DNA of 64,000 nt from contig CAVZGE010000003.1 in the NCBI GenBank assembly GCA_963774745.1, positions 496,001 to 560,000 on the forward strand. The letters are read 5' to 3'. The notes under the pieces were generated by a model that ran no database searches, was not told the DNA's origin, and was given only the letters and a program-made list of their open reading frames with translations. Source of the DNA: Prado023 sp963774745. GTDB lineage: Bacteria > Actinomycetota > Actinomycetes > S36-B12 > CAIYMF01. Of the stretch, positions 47,114 to 56,288 are shown in pieces (position 1 is the first letter of the stretch; each line of letters opens with the position of its first letter). The translations under genes were made by a program, and so were the position numbers.

Positions 47114-48885
47114 TGGTGGTGCACGGGGACCTCGCCACGTCGCGGGTCACGGTGGTGGCCCACGACGCCGGGCTGCTGCGATCGGTGTTCGAGGAGTCCC
47201 CGGTCGCGATCCTTCGGGCCACCCGACGCGGGGGTGACCGCAGCGTGGTCGTGAACGCCAACCCTGCGTCCGCGGCCCTGCTGGGCAAGCGGCTCGAGGA
47301 GGTCATCGGCGCCAACCTGGAGGACCTGGTCCCAGGGATCACGGCTCCGCCGGCCGATGAGGGGGGTCCCGGCCGGTCCCGGGAGATCCACGTGCCGGCC
47401 GCGAGCGGCCAGGGCGACCGGTGGATGGCGGTGTCCATCTCCGTGCTGTCCGAGCGCGACGAGCAGGACCACCCCCTGGCGCTCGTGATCCTCCACGACA
47501 TCACGCCGCAGCGGGCCACCCGTTCGCGGCTGGACCGGGAGGCCCGCAAGGACCCGCTCACCGGACTGATCAACCGCACGGAGCTGCTGCGCCAGCTCGC
47601 CGCCCTCGACCGCGCGTCGGACGGTCCGCACGTCGCCGTCATATTCCTGGACCTCGACGGCTTCAAGCTGGTCAACGACACCCGCGGGCATCAGGTGGGT
47701 GACGAGCTGCTCGTGGCGGTGGCGCGACGCATCCGGGCCGCTGTGCGCCCCGAGGACTCGTTGGCGCGCATCGGTGGCGACGAGTTCGTCGTCCTCTGCC
47801 CCCGGCTGGCCGATCCCCAGGACGTGCGCGCCGTGGCCGAGCGCGTCCGGGCCACGTTGGACCAGCCCGTGAGCGTGGACGGCCGGGCCCACCGGATCAG
47901 CATGAGCGTGGGGATCTCGCTGGCCCGCGCCGATGCCATCGATCCCGCGAACCTCCTGCGCCAGGCCGACATGGCCATGTACCGGGCGAAGGATGCCGGG
48001 CGCAACACGGTGCGCATGCACTCGGTGGAGATGGACGAGGAGCTCGAGACGGCCGAGCGCATCCGCGAGGCCCTCGGCGTCGCCCTCGAGGTCGAGCAGC
48101 CGACGGCCGGCGCGGCGCAGCGGGCTGGGCTCGTCCTGCACTACCAGCCCATCGTGGAGATCGCCTCGGGTCGGCTTGCCTACGTCGAGGCGCTGGCGCG
48201 GCTGCAGCTCGCCGGCGGGGCGATGGTCTATCCGTCGCAGTTCCTGCCCGTGGCGGCCCGTGCCGGACTGAACGGTGCCCTCAGCGAGCAGGTGCTGCGC
48301 CGGGCCCTCGTCCAACGTGCCCGCTGGCGCGCGCAGGGGGTGGACGTGCCCGTCGGCTTGAACCTCGCGCGCGGCCAGGTCTACTCAGCCTCGTTCGCGG
48401 GGGATGCCCTGCGGATCATCGCCGAGCAGTCCGACACCCCGGCCGCTGTCGTCTTCGAGATGGGGGAGTTCGGGCTGCTGGAGCCCACCGGACCGGCACA
48501 GCTGACCCTGCGCCGGCTGCGGGCCTCCGGGATCGGCCTGGCCATCGACCACTTCGGCACCGGCTACTCGTCCCTCGGGGCCCTGAGGTTCCTCGGGCCG
48601 CACCGGGTGAAGATCGACCGATCCTTCGTCTCCAGCATCACCGCGAGCGGCGCCGACCGCGCGATCGTGGCTGCCGCGGTCTCCGCTGCGCATGCCCTGG
48701 GGCAGAGGGTGGTGGCCGAGGGCGTCGAGACGCGCCAACAGCTCGACGTCCTGGCCGAGCTGGGGTGCGACGAGGCGCAGGGCTACCTGATCGCCCAGGT
48801 GCTGCGCGCCGAGGAGCTCGGGCTGGCCGGGGCACGGTGGCGGCCCGCCACCCTGGAGCGCCAGGACACCGCGGCTGCGCCCTGA
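47113..48885 (+). CDS. PAS-GGDEF-EAL protein (cyclic-di-GMP turnover)
   Basis: 590 residues. A PAS-like sensor (about 20-135) is followed by GGDEF with intact GGDEF (221-225) and inhibitory site RPED (212-215) five residues before it, so cyclase activity is expected. The EAL domain keeps EALAR (359-363), Lys500 and Glu536, but DDFGTG is DHFGTG, with His480 in place of a metal-binding Asp. Phosphodiesterase activity may be lost. No membrane helix is visible. It begins at the dxs stop with one shared base. Confidence 0.92.
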   Translation: MVVHGDLATSRVTVVAHDAGLLRSVFEESPVAILRATRRGGDRSVVVNANPASAALLGKRLEEVIGANLEDLVPGITAPPADEGGPGRSREIHVPAASGQGDRWMAVSISVLSERDEQDHPLALVILHDITPQRATRSRLDREARKDPLTGLINRTELLRQLAALDRASDGPHVAVIFLDLDGFKLVNDTRGHQVGDELLVAVARRIRAAVRPEDSLARIGGDEFVVLCPRLADPQDVRAVAERVRATLDQPVSVDGRAHRISMSVGISLARADAIDPANLLRQADMAMYRAKDAGRNTVRMHSVEMDEELETAERIREALGVALEVEQPTAGAAQRAGLVLHYQPIVEIASGRLAYVEALARLQLAGGAMVYPSQFLPVAARAGLNGALSEQVLRRALVQRARWRAQGVDVPVGLNLARGQVYSASFAGDALRIIAEQSDTPAAVVFEMGEFGLLEPTGPAQLTLRRLRASGIGLAIDHFGTGYSSLGALRFLGPHRVKIDRSFVSSITASGADRAIVAAAVSAAHALGQRVVAEGVETRQQLDVLAELGCDEAQGYLIAQVLRAEELGLAGARWRPATLERQDTAAAP

Positions 48886-48887
48886 TC

Positions 48888-50134
48888 TCAGGATGCGGCT
48901 GGGACGATCGCCTGCGCGAGCAGGTCCGCCGTGAGCTCCACCTGCCAGGGGCGCGCCCCGGCGGCAGCCAGCACGTGGGCCACAGCACCCGGGTCGTCAG
49001 GTGGCTGCCACATCAGCCGACGGACGAGGTCGGGGGTGAGCAGGTTCTCGACCGGCAGGTCGAGCTCCCCAGCGCGCCGCTGCAGTGCGGCGCGGGCGCG
49101 ATCGAGCCGCGCCGCCGCCGCCGGGTCACGCTGCGCCCAGGTCCGGGGAGGTGGCGGTCCATCACCCCTGAGCGCCGCCGGCGGCAGGTCCTTGTCGGGC
49201 ACCGCCCACGCATCGCGCAGGGCGGCCCCCCACGCCCGCTGGTAGCGGGTGGCTCCCCGGCCGTGGAAGGACTTCGTCGCCTGCAGCGCACTCAGGTCAC
49301 GGGGCAGCGCCTGGGCTGCGGCCACGATGGAGGAGTCCGGCAGCAGCCGTCCGGGTGCGGTGTCGGACTCCTGCGCGATCCGGTCCCGGGCCACCCACAG
49401 GTGCTCCACGATCGCCAGGGAGCGCCGTGATCGCAGCTTGTGGATGCCCGACGTCCGCCGCCACGGATCGATCCGGGGAGGCGGAGGCGGGGCGTCGCGC
49501 ACGGCGGCGAACTCCTGCTCGGCCCACTCGAGCTTGCCGCTGGCCACCAGGCGGTCACGCAGCTCGGCGCGCAGCTCGATGAGCACCTCGACATCCAGGG
49601 CCGCGTACTCCAGCCAATCCTCGGGGAGCGGCCGTCGTGACCAGTCCGCAGCACCGTGGCCCTTGGCCAGCGTCATGCCCAGGACGTCCTCGACCATCGG
49701 GCCCAGCCCGACCCGGGACATGCCCAGCAGGCGTCCGGCGAGCTCGGTGTCGAACAGGCGGGTGGGCGCCAGGCCCAGCTCGGCAAGGCACGGCAGGTCC
49801 TGGCTGGCTGCGTGCAGGATCCACTCCGGTCCCCGCAGGGCCTCGGCCAGGCCCGGCACCCCGGGGACGGCGTGCGGATCGATGAGCGAGCTGCCAGCGC
49901 CCTCCCGGCGGATCTGGATCAGGTAGGCCCGCTGGCCGTACCGGTATCCGGAGGCTCGCTCGGTGTCGAGCGCGATCGGCCCGGTCCCAGCGGTGAGCTC
50001 GCGCACCACCCGATCCAGGTCCTGCTGGGTCTGCGTGACGTGGGGGAGCCCGTCGCGCAGCTCGAGGGGGGCAGCGGGGTGGGCGCCTCGGCCCCAGCCT
50101 GCTCGGCCACGGTGAGGACGGGGGACTCGGACAC
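48888..50134 (-). pseudogene. rnd: Ribonuclease D family exonuclease, frameshifted near its N-terminus
   Basis: GTG 50134 is preceded by TACGGT 6 bases upstream. The first 23 codons (VSESPVLTVAEQAGAEAPTP) end at a run of six G (plus strand 50066-50071). One missing base in this run would join them to LELRDGLPHVTQTQQDLDRV and the DEDD exonuclease core: ALDTERASGYRY, HAASQDLPCL, FDTELAGRLL and YAALDVEVLIEL. An HRDC domain follows (about 235-310). In the present sequence only an internal GTG at 50009 would give 373 residues, lacking the start of the fold. Confidence 0.85.
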
Positions 50135-50140
50135 GACGCC

Positions 50141-50146
50141 ACCGTA
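50141..50146 (-). promoter_or_regulatory. -10 element, leaderless rnd
   Basis: TACGGT on the minus strand, 6 bases from GTG 50134. Confidence 0.5.
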
Positions 50147-50198
50147 CCCGCGCACGCCCACCGCCCGATCGACCGAACCGCCGATCGCGGGTGCCGGG

Positions 50199-50804
50199 TC
50201 AGGCGACGACGCCGTGGCGGAAGCCGATGGCCACCATCTCCGCGCGGTCGCCGGTGCCCAGCTTGCGGCCGATGCGCGCGAGGTGGCTCTTGACGGTCAG
50301 GGCGGACAGGCACAGGTCCTCGCCGATCTGGCGGTTGGTGTGGCCCTCCGCGACCCGCTGCAGCACCTGGACCTCGCGCGCCGACATGGCGTCGACCCCC
50401 TCGTCGCCCGACCGCGAGCGGGGCAGCGGGATGCCGGAGCCGCCGGAGCGCACGGGTGGCACGATGGCCGAGCGTGCGCCGCCGCCGATCGCCTGGCGCA
50501 CCAGCTCCGACCGGGTCGTCACCACGACCACCCGGCGCCAGCCGATGGCGCGCAGGGCCCTCAGCTCCTCGCGCAGGTGTGGCCCGGTGGCCTCGACCAC
50601 GCAGAGGTCATAGGGACCGTTCGGGCTCGGGACCTGGCCACCCCGGGCGGTGGCCGCGCGGTGGACCGCAGCTGCGCCCAGGGACCGCAACCGCGGCGTG
50701 AGCCCGGCGACATGGGCCGCATCGACGCCCACCGTCAGGGCCGCGAAGCGCCCGCGCGCCAACGGGATGATCGGTGCGGTGGTGCTCTGGGCGACAGTGA
50801 TCAC
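50199..50804 (-). CDS. LuxR-type regulator with degenerate receiver-like domain
   Basis: 201 residues from GTG 50804. The C-terminal helix-turn-helix is typical: MSAREVQVLQRVAEGHTNRQIGEDLCLSALTVKSHLARIGRKL. The first 125 residues are receiver-like in length, but the DD pair, phospho-Asp and Lys motifs are not evident; PYDLCVVEATG stands where the Asp strand would be. It should therefore not be a conventional phosphorylated regulator. It stands between RNase D and DUF3000, an order I recall from other actinobacteria. Confidence 0.82.
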   Translation of the reverse strand: MITVAQSTTAPIIPLARGRFAALTVGVDAAHVAGLTPRLRSLGAAAVHRAATARGGQVPSPNGPYDLCVVEATGPHLREELRALRAIGWRRVVVVTTRSELVRQAIGGGARSAIVPPVRSGGSGIPLPRSRSGDEGVDAMSAREVQVLQRVAEGHTNRQIGEDLCLSALTVKSHLARIGRKLGTGDRAEMVAIGFRHGVVA

Positions 50805-50931
50805 GGCATCTCCAACGGCGCGTCCGGGCAGGGCCAGTTGGGAGACCCATCGGCAGTGCCGCGCAGGGGGCTTGAGCAACGTCACCCGAAGGAGTGAGGG
50901 CGAACGGTCGGGACTGCCCGCTCGGCAGCGA

Positions 50932-51501
50932 TCAGGCGCGCGGTCGCGGGAGCTGGGCAACGCCCGGGGGCAGTGGCATCAGGCCGGCCGCCTGCCCCAG
51001 GACCTCGGCCCAGGCGTGGGCGTGCGCGGCCAGGTGCGCATCGTCCGGCGTCCACGAGGCGCGGATCTCGATCTGTCCCTCGAGGGGGCGCTCGGACAGC
51101 CCGCCGAACGACTCCGAGGTCACTCGGGTGACCGTCCCGGAGATGTTGGTGTAGCCGGCATGCTGGGTGTCCAGTGCCTCGAGCAGCCAGGACCAGCCCA
51201 CCTCGGCCAGCAGCGGATCGGCAGCCATCTCCGGCTCGAGGGTTGCCTTGATGAAGGCCACGACGCGGAAGGTCCCGCCCCAGGACTCCTGCCCCTCGGG
51301 GTCGTGGAGCACGACCAGCCGACCATTGCCCAGGTCGTCGTCGTCGATCACGACCTCGGCGGTCATGGCGATCGCGAACGGTGCCAGGCGCTGCGGCGCA
51401 GGCGCCTCCTCGAGCAGGATCTCCGGGCGCAGCCGGACATCGCGCAGCGAGGTCAGGGCGGTCCGGAAGTCCGCAGCCTCATCGCCGACGATCGCGTTCA
51501 T
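50932..51501 (-). CDS. DUF3000 family protein
   Basis: 189 residues. It reads FRTALTSLRDVRLRPEILLEEAPAPQRLAPFAIAM, VVLHDPEGQESWGGTFRVVAFIKA and RVTSESFGGL, the DUF3000 marks. There is no membrane helix. Family members sit between hemE and a LuxR-type gene in many actinobacteria; here other genes intervene before hemE. Function is unknown. Its start has TAGCCT 7 bases before the ATG. Confidence 0.85.
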   Translation of the reverse strand: MNAIVGDEAADFRTALTSLRDVRLRPEILLEEAPAPQRLAPFAIAMTAEVVIDDDDLGNGRLVVLHDPEGQESWGGTFRVVAFIKATLEPEMAADPLLAEVGWSWLLEALDTQHAGYTNISGTVTRVTSESFGGLSERPLEGQIEIRASWTPDDAHLAAHAHAWAEVLGQAAGLMPLPPGVAQLPRPRA

Positions 51502-51508
51502 GAGCGGC

Positions 51509-51514
51509 AGGCTA
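51509..51514 (-). promoter_or_regulatory. -10 element, leaderless DUF3000 gene
   Basis: TAGCCT on the minus strand, 7 bases from ATG 51501. Confidence 0.55.
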
Positions 51515-51564
51515 CGCCCTGGACGCCCTGATCGGAGGGAGGTCGGCACCCGACGTCGGGCGTG

Positions 51565-51570
51565 TAGCGT
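51565..51570 (+). promoter_or_regulatory. -10 element, leaderless EamA transporter gene
   Basis: TAGCGT, 8 bases before GTG 51579. Confidence 0.5.
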
Positions 51571-51578
51571 CTGGCCCC

Positions 51579-52406
51579 GTGGCCGCCCTCCTCGCACTGC
51601 TCTCCTCGGTGATGTGGGGAAGTGCCGACTACGTGGCAGGAAAGCTGTCCCGGCGCCGCCACGTCCTCGTGGTCCTGGGCGGCACGCAGGCCGTGGGGCT
51701 GGCCGCGATGCTGGTCGCGGCCACCGTGACGGGAGCGTGGGACGCGCCCGGGGGCTACCTGGGCTGGGCGCTGCTCGCCAGCCTGTCGGGGGCAACCGGC
51801 CTGGCGCTGTACTACCGGGCGCTGGCGATCGGGACGATGGGGGTGGTCTCGCCGATCGCGGCGATGGGCGTGCTCGTGCCGCTGACGGTGGGCCTTGCAT
51901 CCGGCGAGCAGCCGACTGCACTGCAGGTGGCCGGCATCGCGCTGGCGATCGTCGGCGTGGTGGCGGCCAGTGGCCCTGAGGTCCACGGGGACGCGGGATG
52001 GACCCCGGTGCTGCTCGCGGGGGGATCCGCGGTGTTCCTCGGCACGTCGCTGGTGGCGATCGCCCAGGGCAGCGACTCGAGCGTGGTGATGACGATGACC
52101 GTGATGCGGATCACCACGGTGACCCTCATGGGCCTGGCGCTGCTCGCCCTGCGCCGGGGGGTCGCGGTGAGCCGGGCAGAGGTGCCGGCGTTCGTCGCCG
52201 TGGGCCTGATGGACGTCGGGGCCAACCTGGCGTTCGGCATCGCCAGCACCCTCGGGCTGCTGTCGCTGGTCAGCGTCTTCGGGTCGCTGTACCCGGTGGC
52301 GACGATCCTGCTGGCCCGCTTCGTCGACCACGAGCGGCTCCGACCGATCCAGCAGGCAGGTGTCGTCCTCGCCCTGGCCGGCGTCGCGGCCATCAGCGCC
52401 GGGTAG
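51579..52406 (+). CDS. EamA/DMT-family transporter
   Basis: 275 residues, ten predicted helices in two EamA repeats (about 1-130 and 140-275). Marks: SSVMWGSADYVAGKLSRR in helix 1, YYRALAIGTMGVVSPIAAM, and SLVSVFGSLYPVATILLA near the end. The drug/metabolite transporter family exports amino acids, nucleobases and other small metabolites; the substrate cannot be predicted. Confidence 0.9.
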   Translation: MAALLALLSSVMWGSADYVAGKLSRRRHVLVVLGGTQAVGLAAMLVAATVTGAWDAPGGYLGWALLASLSGATGLALYYRALAIGTMGVVSPIAAMGVLVPLTVGLASGEQPTALQVAGIALAIVGVVAASGPEVHGDAGWTPVLLAGGSAVFLGTSLVAIAQGSDSSVVMTMTVMRITTVTLMGLALLALRRGVAVSRAEVPAFVAVGLMDVGANLAFGIASTLGLLSLVSVFGSLYPVATILLARFVDHERLRPIQQAGVVLALAGVAAISAG

Positions 52407-52465
52407 GCCGTCGCCACATCACGGCGGGCCAGCCGGCCGCGCACCCCGGTGGGTGGACGGCCCGG

Positions 52466-52708
52466 TCAGGACCCCAGCGCACCCACGATGTCGCGCACGG
52501 ACGGGTTGGTCAGCGCCGTGCCGTCGGGAAGGACGACGGTGGGCACCGTCTGGTTCCCGCCATTGACCCGCTCCACCACGGCTGCCGCCCCCGGATCACT
52601 CTCGATGTCGATCTCCGTGTACGCGATGCCCGCGCGCGTGAGCGAGCGCTTGAGTCGGATGCAGTACCCGCACCACGAGGTGGAGTACACGGTGATCGCT
52701 TCACCCAC
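52466..52708 (-). CDS. Mycoredoxin/glutaredoxin-like protein
   Basis: 80 residues, thioredoxin fold with the redox motif CGYC in YSTSWCGYCIRLKRSL and cis-Pro in NQTVPTVVLPDG. These match actinobacterial mycoredoxin-1, which reduces mycothiol mixed disulfides. It overlaps the upstream hypothetical gene by 8 bases. Confidence 0.92.
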   Translation of the reverse strand: MGEAITVYSTSWCGYCIRLKRSLTRAGIAYTEIDIESDPGAAAVVERVNGGNQTVPTVVLPDGTALTNPSVRDIVGALGS

Positions 52709-53150
52709 GACGTCCGCCGGACTGGTTCGTCGGTGCCATCGCTTCCGCGGCGTCTCCCGGCGGCGGTTCCAGGGCCCGCAGGGCGTTGGTGAGCGCCGCC
52801 GCGAAGGCCGCTACCGAGCCGCCCAGCCCGTCGAGCTCCGCCGGCCGCAGGACGGGCGTCACCGTGCCGTCCCGGCCTCGGGCGAGGACCAGCGGCGATC
52901 CGTGCTGCGCCACGGCGGCGGCGACCCCCGCGCTCATCTCGTTGAGGTGCACCAGCTCGAAGGGGAGCCCGAGGTCGGCGACCATCCGGTCCCACGCCGG
53001 CTTGCGGCGGACCGGGGAGTGGGTGATGTCGCACAGGGCGCAGTGGGCGGTGCCCAGGAGCCGGCCGACCACGTACCTGGCCTCGCCGAGCGCACCACCG
53101 TCGGCGTGGTAGACGCCGACGAGGCCGGTGACTGTCGTGGTGGCTGCCAA
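52701..53150 (-). CDS. Conserved hypothetical protein with CxxC motif
   Basis: 149 residues from TTG 53150, with GGGAG 7 bases upstream. It begins VTGLVGVYHADGGALGEARYVVGRLLG, then HCALCDITHSPVRRKP with two cysteines three apart, then an alpha/beta region LPFELVHLNEMSAGV. A thioredoxin-like or thiol-linked fold is possible. It is in a probable operon with mycoredoxin, which supports a redox role; this is inferred. Confidence 0.7.
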   Translation of the reverse strand: MAATTTVTGLVGVYHADGGALGEARYVVGRLLGTAHCALCDITHSPVRRKPAWDRMVADLGLPFELVHLNEMSAGVAAAVAQHGSPLVLARGRDGTVTPVLRPAELDGLGGSVAAFAAALTNALRALEPPPGDAAEAMAPTNQSGGRRG

Positions 53151-53196
53151 GGTGGTCTCCCGGGGACGTGGGTGCGAAGACCATCATGCGGGCAGT

Positions 53197-54120
53197 TCAG
53201 TGGATCAGCGACCGCAGCCGCACATCGGTGCGCAGCTCGGCCGGGGCCCCGTACACACCAGCCGGCAGTGCGGTGACGGCCGCCAGCTCTGCCAGCGTGG
53301 CGGTGGCGTCGCGCCGACCGGCCTCGATCAGCGTCGCGGTGGCGGAGAAGTCCAGCTGCGTGGTCGTGTGGAGCTGGGACGGGGTCAGCCAGACCACCGG
53401 GACCCCGGCGCAGGCCAGCAGGTCGTTGGCCATCTGCCGACGTGCGTAGATCGCCGCAGACTGGGTGAGCACCTCGATCAGGGTTCCGGCCGCGCGTGGC
53501 GCCACCCCGCTCAGCCCGCAGTCGAGCACCACCAGCGAACGCGCCCCTCGGCGCAGGGCGACCGTGATGGGCACGTTGGCGACCAGCATGCCGTCCACGA
53601 GTCGGCGCCCGTCGCGATCGACCCAGGGGAAGATCCCCGGGATCGCCGAGGACGCCAGCAACGCCGTGCGCAGCTCGCCCGAGTCGAGCTCGGCCAGGGC
53701 GCCGTCGGTGAAGTCGGTCGCCACGGCCACGAACGGAACGGTCATGTCCTCGAAGGACTTCGTCGGGAGCTTGCTGGTGAGCAGGTCCGTCAGCGGCTGG
53801 TTGTCGTAGATCCAGGCCCGGCTCTCGGTGAGGGTGCGCACGCCGCGGACCCACCCACCGGGGAACACGTCAGCCTTCGTCACGGTGGGCCACAGGGACT
53901 CCAGGCGCTCGACCGCGAGCGCCGGGTCATCGGCCAGGACCGCGCCGTTGAGCGATCCGACACTCGTGCCGACGACGAGGTCCGGGGTGAGGTCCGTCCC
54001 GGCCAGCGCCTGCAGCATCCCGAGGTGCAGCGCACCCCACGACCCACCGCCACCGAGGACGAAGGCAGTGGGTCGGGGAAGGCGTGCCGCGAGGGCCAGG
54101 ACGTCGGTCATGCCGGTCAT
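53197..54120 (-). CDS. Patatin-like phospholipase
   Basis: 307 residues from ATG 54120; starts at 54129 and 54111 are possible. The oxyanion stretch LGGGGSWGALHLG, nucleophile elbow GTSVGSLNG with Ser53, and catalytic Asp176 in VDGM form a complete Ser-Asp dyad. There is no signal peptide, so it should be a cytosolic lipid acyl hydrolase. It follows the acyl-reductase-like gene by 43 bases on the same strand, which suggests that released fatty acids could feed it; this is inference. Confidence 0.88.
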   Translation of the reverse strand: MTGMTDVLALAARLPRPTAFVLGGGGSWGALHLGMLQALAGTDLTPDLVVGTSVGSLNGAVLADDPALAVERLESLWPTVTKADVFPGGWVRGVRTLTESRAWIYDNQPLTDLLTSKLPTKSFEDMTVPFVAVATDFTDGALAELDSGELRTALLASSAIPGIFPWVDRDGRRLVDGMLVANVPITVALRRGARSLVVLDCGLSGVAPRAAGTLIEVLTQSAAIYARRQMANDLLACAGVPVVWLTPSQLHTTTQLDFSATATLIEAGRRDATATLAELAAVTALPAGVYGAPAELRTDVRLRSLIH

Positions 54121-54163
54121 CGTCCACAAGCAGGCAGGACCGGCGCAACCCGTGCGGGCACCA

Positions 54164-56233
54164 TCAGCCGTCGGTGGCCACAGCCATCGCAGCCCGCCTG
54201 GCCAGCGCCAGCTCGCGGATCCGGGCGAGGTCCTCGTCGCTGTAGACGCCGTTGACCCCGGAGATGGAGGAGAGCTTCATCCCGTGCTTGAGCCCGATCC
54301 GGTAGATCTCCTTGACCTTCTCCCACTCGATGTTGCGCCCGACCGTGAACGTCTCGTACCGGCCCTCGAGTGCCAGGGCGATGGTCTCGGCGAGGCAGGC
54401 ATAGGCAACCCCCGGGGGGAGCCCGATGTTGCCCATGTGCACGTCGCCGGGCAGCGTGATCTCACCGGACTCGATGACCAGCACGTCGGGGCGCTTGGCC
54501 ACGTCCTCGGCGGAGAGGTCCAGCGGGCGGGCGACGTCGGTGATCACGCAGCCGGGCTTGACCGCCATGATGTCCAGGACCTTCTTGCCCGCACCGGAGG
54601 TCGCGGTGACGATCATGTCCATCTCGGACAGGTACTCGCCGGGGGTGGCCGCGATGTGGATGGTGGCCCGCGGGTTCTCCTTCTCGATCTCGCCCTTGAG
54701 CGCCAGGAGCTTGGCGGTCTCCGGGGAGATCAGGTACAGGTCGTCACTGGCCAGGGCCAGCAGGCGGGCGCAGACCGAGCCGATCGCACCGGTGGCCCCG
54801 ACGACCATCGCCTTGCCGGCGATCCGGCCGCCCTCGCCACGCTCGGCCAGGCCCAGGCGCTCCAGTGCGTCGTGGGCGGCCCACAGGGCCCCGGACGCGC
54901 TGTAGCTGTTGCCGGTCGTGATCGGCAGTGGAGCCTGCTTGGCCACGGTGACCCCGGCGTCGCCGACGACCTTGGTGAACGCCCCGAGGCCCATGATCTG
55001 GGCGCCGAGCTCCTTGGCCTTGTCCGCGGCCGCAAGCAGCCGGGCGTAGGTGAACTCGGGGCTGTGGCTCATCAGCTCCTTGGGCGTGCCGCCAACCGTG
55101 ATCAGCCAGCCCTCGGCCTCGTCACCGGTGGGGGAGACCACGCCGGTGATCCGGCTGTGCATCATCGGGGGCATGTAGGCGATGCCCTTCTCCACGACGT
55201 CCATGACCATCGGGGGCGAGTACTTCTCGATGGCCTTGATCGCCCCGACCTGGGTCAGGTAGCGCTGGGAGAGCGGATGGATCACGAACGCGAAGCGGCT
55301 GCGCCGACGGTAGCCGTTCGGGTACAGCACCCGCGGCTCGAGACCGGAGGAGACGATGATGTCCAGGAGGTCGTCATTGGTCAGGGTCCCCAGCGGGCTG
55401 GCGGACGCGGCCACCATGAGGGCCTCGAGCACCGCCACGTTCACGGTCACCCCGAACGGCTGCGGCGTCGAGTCGAGGACCATGTCGACGTCGAGGGCCC
55501 TGAGGTCCTCGAGCCGCTCGTCGGAGATCGCGCTGGTGATGACCGACTTGCCGCGCAGGGAGTCGATGCCGAAGGCCATCAGCTCCTCGTACGAGCCCAC
55601 GATGACATGCGCGTCGGCCAGCTCCCGATGCGCCAGCGCCGCGCTGAGGGTGCGCCCGGGGGTCTGCATCCGGGCCCGCACGAACCCGGGCAGTCGCTGG
55701 ACGGCCCCCGATGTCGTGTCCGTGGCCAGGCTCAGGACCGGGTTGCCGTGCAGGCGGCGGGAGAGGTCGATGCGCAGCAGCGGGTCGGCGAAGTCGAAGT
55801 TCTGGGTGTACTCGCGCAGGATCCGGATGGTCCGGGCGTGGTTGCTCCCGCCCAGCACCAGCACCCGCGCATTCGTGAAGTAGCCGGGCATGTCGGCCTG
55901 GACATGGCGGATCGACCACTCCTGGAGCACGTCGCGAAGCACGTGCCCGTCGGTCACGGGGATCATCCGGGTGGCACGCTTGACCTTGTTCACGGCCTCG
56001 AGCTCCCCGTCGTACAGGCCCGAGGTGCGGGCCTCGCGGATGCCGGTGACCGCGATGACCTCGGCATCGTCGGCCCAGGTGCGTACCAGTGCCTCAGCGG
56101 CAGCTACGTCCCCGTCGGTTCCGATCCGGCGGAGGTGGAAGTCCTGGTCGAGGAAGGTGACGTGCTCGTCGTAGTCACGCTCCGATGCGGCGAGGCTGAC
56201 ATTGACGATGACGGCGGGCTTGTCGGGGGTCAC
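54164..56233 (-). CDS. Acyl-ACP-reductase-like dehydrogenase with long N-terminal extension
   Basis: 689 residues from GTG 56233. Residues about 313-665 align by eye with cyanobacterial long-chain acyl-ACP reductase: FAFVIHPLS start, MGLGAFTKVV, ITTGNSYSA (438-446), the NAD(P) motif VVGATGAIGSVCARLL (477-492), and YACLAETIALALEG with Cys613 at the position of the acyl-accepting cysteine. The N-terminal 310 residues contain a second nucleotide-binding-like strand (VLVLGGSNHARTIRIL) and are unassigned. The reaction expected from the family is acyl-ACP or acyl-CoA to aldehyde. It lies between an SDR gene (55 bases) and a patatin gene (43 bases). Confidence 0.72.
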   Translation of the reverse strand: MTPDKPAVIVNVSLAASERDYDEHVTFLDQDFHLRRIGTDGDVAAAEALVRTWADDAEVIAVTGIREARTSGLYDGELEAVNKVKRATRMIPVTDGHVLRDVLQEWSIRHVQADMPGYFTNARVLVLGGSNHARTIRILREYTQNFDFADPLLRIDLSRRLHGNPVLSLATDTTSGAVQRLPGFVRARMQTPGRTLSAALAHRELADAHVIVGSYEELMAFGIDSLRGKSVITSAISDERLEDLRALDVDMVLDSTPQPFGVTVNVAVLEALMVAASASPLGTLTNDDLLDIIVSSGLEPRVLYPNGYRRRSRFAFVIHPLSQRYLTQVGAIKAIEKYSPPMVMDVVEKGIAYMPPMMHSRITGVVSPTGDEAEGWLITVGGTPKELMSHSPEFTYARLLAAADKAKELGAQIMGLGAFTKVVGDAGVTVAKQAPLPITTGNSYSASGALWAAHDALERLGLAERGEGGRIAGKAMVVGATGAIGSVCARLLALASDDLYLISPETAKLLALKGEIEKENPRATIHIAATPGEYLSEMDMIVTATSGAGKKVLDIMAVKPGCVITDVARPLDLSAEDVAKRPDVLVIESGEITLPGDVHMGNIGLPPGVAYACLAETIALALEGRYETFTVGRNIEWEKVKEIYRIGLKHGMKLSSISGVNGVYSDEDLARIRELALARRAAMAVATDG

Positions 56234-56288
56234 GGTGTGCTCCAGGTGTGGGGGCGGGTGTCGTGGGCTGTGGGGGAGGTCGGGAGGA

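Noticed and set aside
52407..52465. Inverted GGCCGTC...GACGGCC pair between convergent genes
   Set aside because: The arms are about 45 bases apart with no compact hairpin or T-tract, so a terminator call is not supported.
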